A DNA stretch of 64,000 nucleotides from Saccharomycodes ludwigii (taxonomy: Eukaryota > Ascomycota > Saccharomycetes > Saccharomycodales > Saccharomycodaceae), in the NCBI RefSeq assembly GCF_020623625.1, contig NC_060201.1:62001-126000 (forward strand), read 5' to 3'. Below, one piece after another: positions 43,792-55,559 of the stretch. The first letter of the stretch is position 1, and every line of letters starts with the position of its first letter. Both the position numbers and the translations under genes were made by a program. The notes under the pieces were generated by a model. That model searched no databases and had not been told where the DNA came from. It saw nothing but the letters and a program-made list of their open reading frames with translations.

Positions 43792-44234
43792 GTTATTATT
43801 ATTTTTGATTATCTGTCGATCGATATCCCCATTTTCACCTTCTACACCCCCCACCTTTTTTCCATGTTTTGTGTTTAATTTTTCCTGGATTATTTTAAAT
43901 CCAAATAGTAATTGAATTTCCCTTGTTATTATTTAATTTTTGTGGGGGCAACTAATAGGTGGGGAGTCATATATTATACTAACCTGTTTTTTTTTTTAAT
44001 CAAGCAGTGTTTTTATTTGAAATAGAAGGAACATCGCACCTCCAATTAATTCTTGGTAAAATTGATCGCTAAAAAAGGAAAAGAACGATTTTATTAAGAT
44101 GACTTATTTTTTTTTAACTTTAAGGATTTGCAACAGTTACAGAAATCAATGTAGAGTTGTTTTTTTATGGTAAATATTTGGTTTAAAAAAAAAAAAAAAA
44201 TATTAGCCCTTTACCGTGTTACCTGTGCGATGAT

Positions 44235-44262
44235 GGAGGCGGGGGGGAGTGGGGGTGGGGGG
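44235..44262 (+). other. G-rich tract, possible G-quadruplex
   Basis: Three long G runs (7, 5 and 6 G) plus a preceding GG pair lie within 28 bases, in a window where G runs above four are rare. A four-tract quadruplex could form by splitting the G7 run. GCGGGG inside it resembles the Mig1 core. It lies about 730 bp upstream of GUT1. Confidence 0.5.
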
Positions 44263-44544
44263 AAGAACGAGGTTTTTTTATATTGTTTTTGTCCCCTTTC
44301 ACTTCGGCACCCATTTCTCCGCACGTCCCCACTCATCTGATATCCCCCGCAGTTTTTTTTTTATTTTTTTTTTTTTTTTTTTTTTTAAATTTGCAGTAAT
44401 AAAAAACAGCACATTAGTATATAAGATTCTCCACCCATATTGGCCCAGGAACTCCATTATCGCCTCCGATAGAACATTTATTGTTATTATGGTTGTATTG
44501 TATTGTTCTTTTTTTTTTTTTTGTTTTTTTATTATTATTATTAT

Positions 44545-44593
44545 TATTTTATTTTATTTTATTTTATTTTATTTTATTTTATTTTGTTTTATT
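44545..44593 (+). repeat. TTTTA pentanucleotide microsatellite
   Basis: About eight to nine units of ATTTT in tandem, preceded by an ATT trinucleotide run and followed by T runs. It lies in the 3' flank of GLY1. Confidence 0.85.
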
Positions 44594-44820
44594 TTTTTTT
44601 CTTTTTCAAAAATCGCAATTGATAGAAAGAAAAAAAAACAGATGATACGATCATATAAATTTTAATTAATAGCCGATTCACGCAAATATTTAAGCAACAA
44701 CTCTTTACTTATCTGCGAAATAATACCAAATTATGTATGAAAACTAAAAAAATTAAATTTACATAAAAATAAAAATAAAAAAATAGGTAAATAAGATAAC
44801 CCGTCCGCTTTTCATTGCAC

Positions 44821-45918
44821 TCATTTTTCAATTGCCCTATAAATTTTATTAGCGTTAGATCCCTTAAAGGGATGTTCTTTGGCATACTCAACTGCTTCCT
44901 TAATAGCTAACTTTAAATTTTCCACTGATTTTCTAGAAATTTGATAGTGGAACGTGACTCTGTTTCCCATCAACCTAACATTATATTTTTCTTCCCCAAT
45001 AGTGGACAAAAAAATAGGGTCAATACCGCACTTTTCTAGATCTAAAAATACAAAATTAGTATCACAAGGACATTCTAAAGGAATTCCCAGATTTTCACAG
45101 TATTTAGCAAAATCGTGAGCCAAGTCATGAGAATATTGCAAATTTTTGTGCCAATCAGATTCAATAGCAACCATAGCCATTTTACACAGTATTCCGCTTT
45201 GTCTAATACCACCACCTTGCTGTTTTCTAAAATGATTGGCCTTTTTAATAAAAGCTTTGTCGCCAATTAAAACACTGCCAATAGGAGCACCCATACTTTT
45301 GCTTAGACAAATAGAAATCGAATCAAAAATTTTGCCATAGATTGTGGGATCAGTTATTTTACTGGCCACTACTGCATTCCATAATCTAGCACCATCACAA
45401 TGTAATTTTAAATCGTTTTCCACACAAAATTGTTTTATTTTTAATAATTCATCGATGGGATAAATAATCCCATGTAAAGTGTTTTCTAAAGAAACAATCC
45501 TGGTTGGAGCAGCATGGATATCTCCATCATCCGGTATATACCACTTAGCAATATCCTCTACAGTTAAATATTTACCATTACATGGAATAACAGGAGTCAC
45601 CATACTTTGGCTCAAAGTAGCTAACCCGCCTGCCTCGTGGACGTAAATATGGCCCCTAAAATCACATAAAATACTACTAGGGGGCTGTAATAAGTGCGTT
45701 CTTAAGGCTAACTGATTGGATAAAGTACCGCTAACACAGAACAGACCAGCTTCTTTACCAAAAATTTCGGCCACTTTCTGTTGTAGTTGTAAAGTATCAA
45801 CATCCTCATCATAAACAGCATCACCAATACTGGAGCTTGACACAACTTCAAACATCTCTTTAGTGGGGGTGGTGAATGTATCACTGCGGAAATCGTTGCT
45901 GGAAGTTAAATATGGCAT
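44821..45918 (-). CDS. GLY1: Threonine aldolase (365 aa)
   Basis: This cytosolic pyridoxal phosphate enzyme cleaves threonine to glycine and acetaldehyde, a main source of glycine in yeast. The N-terminus (NDFRSDTFTTPTKEMFEVV) is the family opening. GKEAGLFCVSGTLSNQLAL is the cofactor-phosphate loop, LHCDGARLWNA supplies the Asp that pairs with the cofactor ring nitrogen, and SICLSKSMGAPIGS holds the Schiff-base lysine (about residue 206). RKQQGGGIRQSG is also fully kept. Length is close to S. cerevisiae Gly1 (387). Gly1 lies on chromosome V in S. cerevisiae, so this neighbour is not part of the shared block. A TGACTAA (weak Gcn4-like) element lies near 46141, upstream. Confidence 0.97.
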   Translation of the reverse strand: MPYLTSSNDFRSDTFTTPTKEMFEVVSSSSIGDAVYDEDVDTLQLQQKVAEIFGKEAGLFCVSGTLSNQLALRTHLLQPPSSILCDFRGHIYVHEAGGLATLSQSMVTPVIPCNGKYLTVEDIAKWYIPDDGDIHAAPTRIVSLENTLHGIIYPIDELLKIKQFCVENDLKLHCDGARLWNAVVASKITDPTIYGKIFDSISICLSKSMGAPIGSVLIGDKAFIKKANHFRKQQGGGIRQSGILCKMAMVAIESDWHKNLQYSHDLAHDFAKYCENLGIPLECPCDTNFVFLDLEKCGIDPIFLSTIGEEKYNVRLMGNRVTFHYQISRKSVENLKLAIKEAVEYAKEHPFKGSNANKIYRAIEK

Positions 45919-47496
45919 TTTAATTGTTGTTGTCGGCCTTGTTTATTTTACACTATTTTCCTTTATATATTTTTTTTTTTTATATATATTCTTTGTTATT
46001 TATCCATTTATAGAAAGGTAATATATTCTATTGTTGAAATGGACACTAATAAAATTGTAAAACATGTATATATATATGTATAAATTGCTTATAAGGAGAA
46101 AGCGTAGTTAAGACCCTGTATTATTTATCAAATGTTTCGGTGACTAATAATCTAATGTTACATTTTTTTTATTTTTATTATGTAATTCTTTTTAGTTTTG
46201 TATGGATAATTGATAAGCCTTTTTATAATTTCCATCATAAAGCATCTACCACGTTTTCTATAACCGAAAGGGAAGGGGAAATATATATATATAAATACTA
46301 AAAATAAATAAGATTATCTTTTAATATCAATCTTGAAGGATTTTACCGAAGACCGTTTTGTTTTTCGGACTTTAATAAGTTTTTATTTTTTTTTTTTTTT
46401 TTTTTTTTATGTTGACTATTGATAAATATTGCATAACATTTAAGACAAAAACATGGCTAATAGATTGTAAAGATTAAGGGCACTTATTTAATTATTGGCT
46501 TTTCAAATTTTAAAAAAGGGTAAGTTTCAAGATATCGTATGCAACAAAGTTTATCAGTTTATTTGTAAATACCACATGTGAGAAAAAAAAAACTGTGAAA
46601 AAAAACTTTTTTTTTTTTTTTTTGTTCCTCTATTTATTGTAGATCCTTAACAATAATGATATATATATCAAAATAAGTTAAAAAGGCATACAAATTGTAT
46701 AAAAATAGAAACTGTATAATAAAATTGATGTTATTTTTTTTCCACCCTCTATCAAGGGCTTGGCACATAATAAATAACTTATCGTTAATAATAATAATAT
46801 CCTTTTCTCTCCTTAATTATCGACAAATGTTTTCATTTTATATGGATTTTCTCCAAGGGATGTAAGGCAATAATATAACACAACAATGGTTCGTATAATG
46901 TACAAATCAAGTAAGAGCACATTTCTTCTTTCTTTCCGAAATATGCGGGATTATTAGGAAAACGGACGTTATTTTTTTTTTTTTGCATTCGTGGAAAACA
47001 GATGCCGTGGAGGTAGGTTATTACACGGAATTTGAAAACACCCTCATTGTTATTTATTTATATTTACATTTACATTTACATTTTAAACTCTGCGATGTTT
47101 ACTGGCAATTATTTTGTAATTTATTACCAAGAAATTAAAAAAATGTTATTACAAAAGCCAAAAAAAGAAAAGATTACTCATTCAAGTTAATTTATAAGTC
47201 TCCAATTAATTTGTGTTATTATTATTGATATTACTAATAACATGCATAAATATAAATTTTTTAATTTCGTTTCCTAATACAGTGAGGCATATATATATAG
47301 AGCAGTATTAGGAAAACTAATTTGAGATTTCCTTTCCAATTTAAACTGACACAATTTAGTTTTCTTTCCTTTTTCCTTTTTTTTTTCTTTTCTTTTCTTT
47401 TCTTTTCTTTTAATCTTAATTGGAATAATTTTACATAAGTTAATCTAAAATAATTTATTAATTATCATCACTCAACATATAATCATTAGTATCTTG
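45919..47496. promoter_or_regulatory. Divergent GLY1 / TPO copy 2 upstream region
   Basis: This 1.6-kb region lies between two divergent genes. On the GLY1 side it has TATATA tracts and a TGACTAA near 46141. The 11-mer ACCGAAGACCG at 46345-46355 is followed by TTTTTCGGAC, a loose CCG/CGG arrangement. A TTTCCGAAA lies near 46930-46937. A TTTTC-type array lies at about 47375-47412 before the TPO start. There is no homology to the upstream region of TPO copy 1 that I can see. No gene was found. Confidence 0.5.
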
Positions 47497-49398
47497 ATGG
47501 ATAGTCCTAAAGAAGACACAAGTATTGAGAAAATGTCAACATCTTCTTACTCCTCTGCCACTGCAGAAAATAATGTCATGAATACTGCCAATAATCTTGG
47601 CAGTACTATAAACAATAGTGGAGAGGAAGAAAAGCACCCTGCTGCGAAGAACAAAAGCTCTGGCAACAATATTGGTAATGAGCATGTCGGATCTTCTTCT
47701 TCATCTTCTTTTGTAGATTCTGAAATAAATGCATTCGGTAGTCAAGACTTGGAAAACGCCAAGACCCAGGAACAAGAAGCACAACAAGATGGAACTGACC
47801 TGGAACAGGAGGAAACTCGTTTAAAATTGGTCAAAACTTTCACGTCTGCCCAAAGTGAAACTGAAACCGGTGTCAATAAACAATTGAGTAGAATATTGAC
47901 TGGTACAGACAAAGATCCAGAAGTTCTGGAGGTAGATTATACTGGGTTGCCCCAAATGGGTGGCGGCAGACCATATCCACCTGCCCTACCTGACAGAAGT
48001 CCATGGGAAGTTACATTCGATGGTCCCGATGATCCATTGCATCCCTTTAACTGGCCTGTGAGGAAGAAAGTTTGGTTAAGTATTTTACTATGTTTGGATT
48101 GTATTGCCATTACCATGGGTTCTTCTATTTTTGCTAACGCAGTTATTCCCATATCAGAGATTTATCATGTCAATGAAGTTGTTGGTATCTTAGGTATTAC
48201 CTTGTATGTTTTAGGTTTTGCTATCGCGCCAGTTGCCTATGCTCCCTTATCGGAATTGTACGGAAGACAAGGTGTTTTAATTATTGCATCCTTTGGTTTC
48301 AGTGTTTTCCAATTTGCTGTGGCCACTGGTGAAAATCTTCAAACTATTTTGATTTGTAGGTTTTTCTCCGGTGCTCTAGGTGCAGCACCATTGGCCGTCG
48401 TTCCTGCTGCTATGAGTGATATGTTTGACAATACCCAGAGAGGTACAGCAGTCGCATTGTTTTCCTTAGGTGTTTTTGTGGGTCCCATTCTAGCACCAGT
48501 TTATGGTTCATATATGGTTCAGCACACCACTTGGAGATGGTTGGAATATGTTACTGGTATTTTTGGCTCAGCAATTTTCGTTGCAGTTGCTCTGTTTTAT
48601 GAAGAAACTCACCACCCAGTTATTTTGTGTAGAAAAGCATCCATGATGAGAAAGAAATCTGGGAACTGGGGGATCTTTGCTGCCCATGAAAATGCAGAGT
48701 TATCAATCAATGATATTGTTAGTAAAACCATGACTAGACCTGTTAAAATGTTATTAAGTGAACCAATTCTATTTTTAATCTCCGTTTACAATTCTTTTGT
48801 TTATGGTATTTTGTACTTGTTATTAGAAGCTTATCCAATTGTATTTGTGGAAGGTTATGGTTTCTTAAAAAATGGTGAGTTGCCATATATTGCTTTAATT
48901 ATCGGGATGCTTTTTGCTGCATTATACATTATTTACATGGAACGAGATTATATTAGAAAGGTTAAAGCCAATTCTGGTAAACCTGTACCTGAAGCTAGAC
49001 TATTACCGATGATGTTTGCTGGCATTGTGTTTCCTATCGGTATCTTGTGGTTCTGTTGGACAGGTAACTATCACCATAAAATTCATTTTATGTGTCCAAC
49101 AGTTGCCGGTAGTTTTATTGGGTTTGGTTTGATGGGGATCTTTTTACCATCGTTTAACTACATTATTGATTCCTATTTATTTTTAGCTGCCTCTGCCATT
49201 GCTGGGAATACATTTATGAGATCTTGTTTTGGGGCTGCATTCCCCTTGTTTGCTGGGTTTATGTTTAGAAATATGGGGACCAACTGGGCTGGTTTGTTAT
49301 TAGGGTTGTTTGCAGCCGCTTTAGCTCCAGTTCCGTTCTTATTTTATAGATATGGTAAGAAATTGAGACAAAAATCCAAGTACGCTTTTGTTCTTTGA
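47497..49398 (+). CDS. Polyamine/drug MFS transporter, TPO2/TPO3-type, copy 2 (633 aa)
   Basis: Same family and layout as copy 1: a hydrophilic N-terminus, then [28 protein letters not shown] and about twelve membrane segments with PLSELYGR and ILAPVYGSY. The N-terminal 75 or so residues are unrelated to those of copy 1 (Ser/Asn-rich but without a long Asn run). From 47716 onward the two copies align without gaps. By eye about 56 of 1,683 positions differ, gathered in clusters, and homology continues about 140 bp past the stop. Length is close to S. cerevisiae Tpo2/Tpo3 (614/622). The frame opens one codon earlier with TTG, but the ATG at 47497 is the sensible start. Substrate could be spermine or organic cations, as in the family. 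Confidence 0.93.
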   Translation: MDSPKEDTSIEKMSTSSYSSATAENNVMNTANNLGSTINNSGEEEKHPAAKNKSSGNNIGNEHVGSSSSSSFVDSEINAFGSQDLENAKTQEQEAQQDGTDLEQEETRLKLVKTFTSAQSETETGVNKQLSRILTGTDKDPEVLEVDYTGLPQMGGGRPYPPALPDRSPWEVTFDGPDDPLHPFNWPVRKKVWLSILLCLDCIAITMGSSIFANAVIPISEIYHVNEVVGILGITLYVLGFAIAPVAYAPLSELYGRQGVLIIASFGFSVFQFAVATGENLQTILICRFFSGALGAAPLAVVPAAMSDMFDNTQRGTAVALFSLGVFVGPILAPVYGSYMVQHTTWRWLEYVTGIFGSAIFVAVALFYEETHHPVILCRKASMMRKKSGNWGIFAAHENAELSINDIVSKTMTRPVKMLLSEPILFLISVYNSFVYGILYLLLEAYPIVFVEGYGFLKNGELPYIALIIGMLFAALYIIYMERDYIRKVKANSGKPVPEARLLPMMFAGIVFPIGILWFCWTGNYHHKIHFMCPTVAGSFIGFGLMGIFLPSFNYIIDSYLFLAASAIAGNTFMRSCFGAAFPLFAGFMFRNMGTNWAGLLLGLFAAALAPVPFLFYRYGKKLRQKSKYAFVL

Positions 49399-49859
49399 TA
49401 GGTTGATTAATCCAAAATATTTACTATTTTTCTTTTATACCCCCTGTTATTCTTCCTATTAAATTATAGAATATATTCAATATGTGATACCAAATGTTTT
49501 CCAGCTTGGATACTCGATGCATTAATAAATAAATAAAAAAATAAGGAAGAGAGGCATACATATATATATCTATATATATATTTTAATTCTATATACATTA
49601 CACCTTATCTATCGTTAATACCAGTTTAATATATACATTTAATTGATTTTCTTTTTATTATTGAAAATTGTTTTTTTTTTTTTTGGAATTAAATACTTTT
49701 TTAAACTGTTTGACAGGATAATAAAGCCATGGATGTGTATATATTGGCATTAAAAACAAAACATGTAAAGTACATAAATAGTAGAAAGTAAAAGTTTTAT
49801 CGAAAAAAAAAAGGACGCGTTTTAGCCTGTATCCAAAAGAATAATTTTGTTTTGTTTAA

Positions 49860-49890
<31 letters not shown>

Positions 49891-50019
49891 ATTTTTCAAA
49901 ACACAAGAGTCCTAGTATACCTTATCGTTTATGTCAATTTGTTTGTAAATAAATTAATGATTTTTAAGAATTTTTTTTCTTTTTTTTACCCTTAGCTAGA
50001 AAATATAAAGACTAAATAA
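49399..50019. other. Intergenic region between TPO copy 2 and IRC19
   Basis: The first 140 bp or so are homologous to the 3' flank of TPO copy 1. The rest carries T runs (49671-49684 and 49859-49882), a (TA)n patch near 49560-49580, and the short IRC19 promoter. Nothing else stands out. Confidence 0.5.
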
Positions 50020-50712
50020 ATGGTCATCAAATTTGTTCATAATAAGTTTTGTTTCGATGGGGTATCACATAAATTTGAATTACCTATTTTCGTATATTCG
50101 TCAGCCCACAATCAACCATTAGGATCTACAACAGACCCAAATCTTGGTGGTTTTTCTATTTCACCACATATTTTAAGGATATACTATAGAAGATTTATCA
50201 GATTAAAACCATTTATCTCCAAAAGAAAAATGATTAAAACCGGCTATGTTGATTATATCAAGTTTAAATTTAAATATGAAAATTACGATTTGAAAAGGAA
50301 ATATGTTTTGCCACAGGTTAAGCATCCTACATTAACACCAAAATTATTCCTAGAAAGGCTAACGAATTCCTATTCTTTTATATATAAAACTTGTGTATAT
50401 TTAGATCCTCTACGTACTGTTAAGGATGGGGAACATTCTATGTTGAAAGACAATTTATATTGTAAAAGAGTATTAAAAAATATATTAACCACAGAGTTTA
50501 TGAAGAACAGCTTAATCAAAAAATCCCCCAGTGAATTTTATCCCATTTTTAGGAAACATTTTAACTACTTGCAACAAGATAATGGCATTACTGAAAACAG
50601 TACAGATAAAAAGAAATTACAGGAAATAAAAAAATCACTAAAATATACTAATATCGCAGAGTTCGATTTTTGCTTAATTTTATTAAACGAACAACTAAAC
50701 ACCATGCTATAA
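50020..50712 (+). CDS. IRC19: Irc19/Rrg4-like protein of unknown biochemical function (230 aa)
   Basis: The sequence is basic, rich in Lys, Phe and Tyr, and has no domain I recognise. Length is the same as S. cerevisiae Irc19 (230 aa), and the place and strand match YLL033W, convergent with the YLL032C homologue and close to GPI13. In S. cerevisiae loss of IRC19 raises spontaneous Rad52 foci and affects mitochondrial genome maintenance and sporulation. The N-terminus (MVIKFVHNKFCFDGVSHK) is not a clear presequence. The stop is only 9 bp from the stop of the gene on the other strand. The call rests mainly on synteny and length. Confidence 0.72.
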   Translation: MVIKFVHNKFCFDGVSHKFELPIFVYSSAHNQPLGSTTDPNLGGFSISPHILRIYYRRFIRLKPFISKRKMIKTGYVDYIKFKFKYENYDLKRKYVLPQVKHPTLTPKLFLERLTNSYSFIYKTCVYLDPLRTVKDGEHSMLKDNLYCKRVLKNILTTEFMKNSLIKKSPSEFYPIFRKHFNYLQQDNGITENSTDKKKLQEIKKSLKYTNIAEFDFCLILLNEQLNTML

Positions 50713-50721
50713 TTTGTATGT

Positions 50722-53055
50722 CTAAATATGTAATTCAGTTTTGGAGATTATTTCAATATTTTTTTTATTTTTCAAAAAATCACTAATCAAGCTTACTACA
50801 TTTATAATTTCGTTTGCTTTTTCTTTATGGTAAACTAAAATAATACTATCCCCGGTGAATTCCATACTTATATTCAGTGCTGCTAAAATGGGTGTTTTAA
50901 TGGTATTTACAAAATCATCATCTTCATTTAAATACTTCCCCAAGAGATATTGGTAGGAAGTTTGGATTCTATACTCTCTTGGGAGTATACTCGAAAATTT
51001 GTCATTGTACAATAGATGTTTGCTGTTGGTGGAATTCAGACTTGTTTTTGTATTTAAATGCTGTTTGGGATCTGACAATAAACTATTATTGTGTTTAATG
51101 GTTATTACTACAGACTCTTCGTCCTCAAGGATCAATTGAGAGGGGAAATTAATAAAAATGCACAACTCTTCTTCAAACTCGCCTATTTTATTTTGAATTC
51201 TATTTTCCCTTGGACTATAAATGGTCATCATATTATATTGGTTTTTAGATATTTTGATCGTATTTTTAACGTCGTTGTCGTTGTCGTTGTCGTTGTTGTC
51301 GTCCCTGTACCCACTACATCTCGAGGCCAACTCTAATAATTCTTCTTTGGCTTTCCGTATAGTATGTTTATTTTTAGAAGGGCATCTAATAATTACATTA
51401 TTAAATCTAACAAAATTAAATGAGTTTTGTGGATAATTAAAAGTGTTATAAAACTGAATAAACACATTGTGCTTTTTCATCACGCTTTGAATTAGCGATC
51501 CACCTGTGCCAATTATGGATCTATGATAAGCCTCCGGAATGTAAAACGATTCCTCTGCAGGAACTTCTTGTAAAAGTAAATCTAGACCTGATACGGCCTC
51601 ATTTAAATTATCGCTTTCCAAGGCAACAAAAATAGTTTCAATTATAGGCTGGTCCTTAGTGTTTTTGCCATTACTGCTCTTTGTATTCTCCACTGTCTTC
51701 AAATTAATTTTAAATGTATCCATAATTTTAATAAACTTACCGTTTTTCTTCCCACTAATAAATTCTCTAAACTCGGGTAGTAGTTCAATATAAATCGTAA
51801 ATTTTAGATTATTTTCCACGGCCAAATTATAGTCCCTTGAAATACCTTTGATAAATGGAACCACGTCCTCGCCGATGACCGATACCTTGAAATTATCAGA
51901 ATCGTTCTGAATGACATATTGTCCAAACATGTTATATTGATCTATATTTTTATAAAACGGAAGCATATCTTTCCATTTCGAAATACCGCTAATTTCAAAT
52001 TCGTAAATATCCATCAAAAATAGCCTAGCAAACTCACGGGCTGCCAATTTTAAAAGTTTATAATCACTTGCGTAAAATATGACTGAATTCGATGCGTAGT
52101 CTATTTCAATAAAGGAGGAGTATTCAACCATTAATTTAATAATATCATCTTTATAAAATTCGGCTATGTATTTTAATTTCATTGGCGATAAATATACATC
52201 TTTTATCAAAATATTTTGTAAAACTGTTGAGTATAATGTACATGATTGAATAATTTCTTTAATATTTTTAACAGCCAATAAGACATTACCATGCAAATCA
52301 CCAGTAATGAAAATGGTATCTCCCAGTGATTGTATATTATTATTATTATTATTCAATACTGGTAATAGGGTAGGCAAATAAATGTTAACATTATAGATCG
52401 ACGATAATGTTTTAAAGTCTTGAAACCCGATTCCTCCTATCAATGGGATATAGTGATAAGATGGAATCTTGAGGTACTTTACAAACTTACCCTCCTTCAT
52501 ATCAATCAATGTTCTTAAAGAACTTTCTACGGAAATAACATTTAGCTGATTACCGAAAACATAAATATAAAAATTCTGGTTTCCATGTTGTTGATTTATG
52601 ATATCAGCGTTACTTGATCCATTGGCAATATTTTTATTACAACTAGTGTTTATACCAATTGGCTCATGATAATAGTACCTTTTGGAACTAATGAAACATG
52701 AAACATTATGTTCGTTACAACATTCTACAATACTTAAGTAAGTTTCAGCACTATTTAGGGTAGTTGCTATTTTTAGTTCTAGACATTTTTTTTGTAAAAA
52801 ATCTACATCGTCAGTGACAATTCTGTATTCGTATAACTCATTGTTGTTACTGTTATTTAAAATTGGCTCACAACATAAAATATTTAGGGGCTCAGAAACC
52901 ACACCAGTTGCTACGTCTGTTTTGTTATTATGTTTTAATATTCCATAAATTGGGTTAATAGGTTTCCATTCAACGTTATCAAACAAAACATGCTCTTGGT
53001 TAGGTTTAATGAAAACTTGAACAGAACTAGAAATAATATTTGCACTTTGAGTCAT
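50722..53055 (-). CDS. KH-domain RNA-binding protein, YLL032C-like (777 aa)
   Basis: The clearest KH module lies near residues 505-545, with FYIPEAYHRSIIGTGGSLIQ giving the RNA-binding GxxG loop (GTGG). A degenerate one near 200-230 reads IPSYHYIPLIGGIGFQDFK. Other parts look like further weak KH folds that have lost the loop. S. cerevisiae YLL032C (825 aa) is a ribosome-associated KH protein of unclear function. Position and strand match, between IRC19 and GPI13. An Asp/Asn dipeptide tract at about residues 585-595 (from a GTCGTT repeat in the DNA near 51270-51300) is probably disordered. It diverges from SNF6. Confidence 0.82.
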   Translation of the reverse strand: MTQSANIISSSVQVFIKPNQEHVLFDNVEWKPINPIYGILKHNNKTDVATGVVSEPLNILCCEPILNNSNNNELYEYRIVTDDVDFLQKKCLELKIATTLNSAETYLSIVECCNEHNVSCFISSKRYYYHEPIGINTSCNKNIANGSSNADIINQQHGNQNFYIYVFGNQLNVISVESSLRTLIDMKEGKFVKYLKIPSYHYIPLIGGIGFQDFKTLSSIYNVNIYLPTLLPVLNNNNNNIQSLGDTIFITGDLHGNVLLAVKNIKEIIQSCTLYSTVLQNILIKDVYLSPMKLKYIAEFYKDDIIKLMVEYSSFIEIDYASNSVIFYASDYKLLKLAAREFARLFLMDIYEFEISGISKWKDMLPFYKNIDQYNMFGQYVIQNDSDNFKVSVIGEDVVPFIKGISRDYNLAVENNLKFTIYIELLPEFREFISGKKNGKFIKIMDTFKINLKTVENTKSSNGKNTKDQPIIETIFVALESDNLNEAVSGLDLLLQEVPAEESFYIPEAYHRSIIGTGGSLIQSVMKKHNVFIQFYNTFNYPQNSFNFVRFNNVIIRCPSKNKHTIRKAKEELLELASRCSGYRDDNNDNDNDNDVKNTIKISKNQYNMMTIYSPRENRIQNKIGEFEEELCIFINFPSQLILEDEESVVITIKHNNSLLSDPKQHLNTKTSLNSTNSKHLLYNDKFSSILPREYRIQTSYQYLLGKYLNEDDDFVNTIKTPILAALNISMEFTGDSIILVYHKEKANEIINVVSLISDFLKNKKNIEIISKTELHI

Positions 53056-53374
53056 TTTTGTGAGATATATATATATATATATATATGTATAGTTATTTTT
53101 TCCAGTTGTTATCCCTTCTTACTGTTATCCTTTTTTTTTTTTTTTTTCTTTTCTTCTTTTTTATTTTGTTGTACTAAACAAAATCAATGTTAGCATATCC
53201 TTTGATGATTTGTTATTTTTCCTTTTCTTATTTTGTGTTAATGTTTATATTTTCTTATTTACATTTTATCTCAATTTGGAAAAAATGAAAGATAAATATA
53301 TTAAAGTTACAAACACACAAATAAATTTATATCCGATGGACATCCGGTCATTGTTGTAAAAATTACAATATCCG

Positions 53375-53406
<32 letters not shown>

Positions 53407-53547
53407 CCTTTAAAAATCAAACTTGGTCCGTAACCTTAAGCTTTGAACACAAAACATGATCTTGAATAAAAATTATAAAAGACACAGTTTGATACATCGA
53501 AACACGTGTCGGAGAGGAAGACATAGCCAAAAAGGAAAAAAAGAATT
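53056..53547. promoter_or_regulatory. Divergent YLL032C-like / SNF6 promoter
   Basis: This 492-bp region has a (TA)n patch at 53066-53084, a T run at 53379-53406, a CCG-rich element (ATCCGATGGACATCCGGTCA) at about 53331-53350, and CACGTG at 53503-53508 close to the SNF6 start. No gene was found. Confidence 0.45.
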
Positions 53548-55233
<1,686 letters not shown>

Positions 55234-55414
55234 AAAAAAACAAAAATAAATTTTTTTTATTTTTGTTTTTTTATAGTTGTAACTTATTAAAATTTAATAA
55301 TAACCTACAATTCCCTCCTGATAAATAAGCCTATATAAATAGACATGTTTTGCTCTAATAGAGGGCAGTGTAAGATATAAAATATTGTAATATTGTTTTA
55401 GATTACATATGCCT

Positions 55415-55447
<33 letters not shown>

Positions 55448-55559
55448 CTTTTTCAATATACAAATATAGATATATATATATATATATTTAGGGAGAAAAG
55501 GGACAACGTAAATTTACACACAGTAAAATGCAAACTCAATGGAAACAAAAGCCTTGTAA
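55234..55559. other. Convergent 3' gap between SNF6 and GPI13
   Basis: The gap holds both 3' UTRs. It contains a run of about 30 T at 55416-55447 and a (TA)n patch at 55470-55488. No gene was seen. Confidence 0.5.

Larger units (their letters stand above)
43508..44820. promoter_or_regulatory. GUT1 upstream region and GLY1 3' region
   Basis: This 1.3-kb stretch contains long T runs near 43520-43544, an (ATT)n patch near 43770-43805, a G-rich then C-rich island at about 44233-44351, and a TTTTA pentanucleotide array at about 44545-44593. No gene is supported. The open frame at about 44249-44665 merely crosses these low-complexity tracts. Confidence 0.5.

Noticed and set aside
44249-44665. 138-codon Phe-rich frame between GUT1 and GLY1
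   Set aside because: It crosses T runs and the TTTTA array and has no conserved segment.
46928-46945. TTTCCGAAA resembling the centromere CDEIII core
   Set aside because: There is no CDEI (RTCACRTG) at the right distance and no highly AT-rich CDEII between. The nearest E-box-like TCACATG is about 350 bp away.
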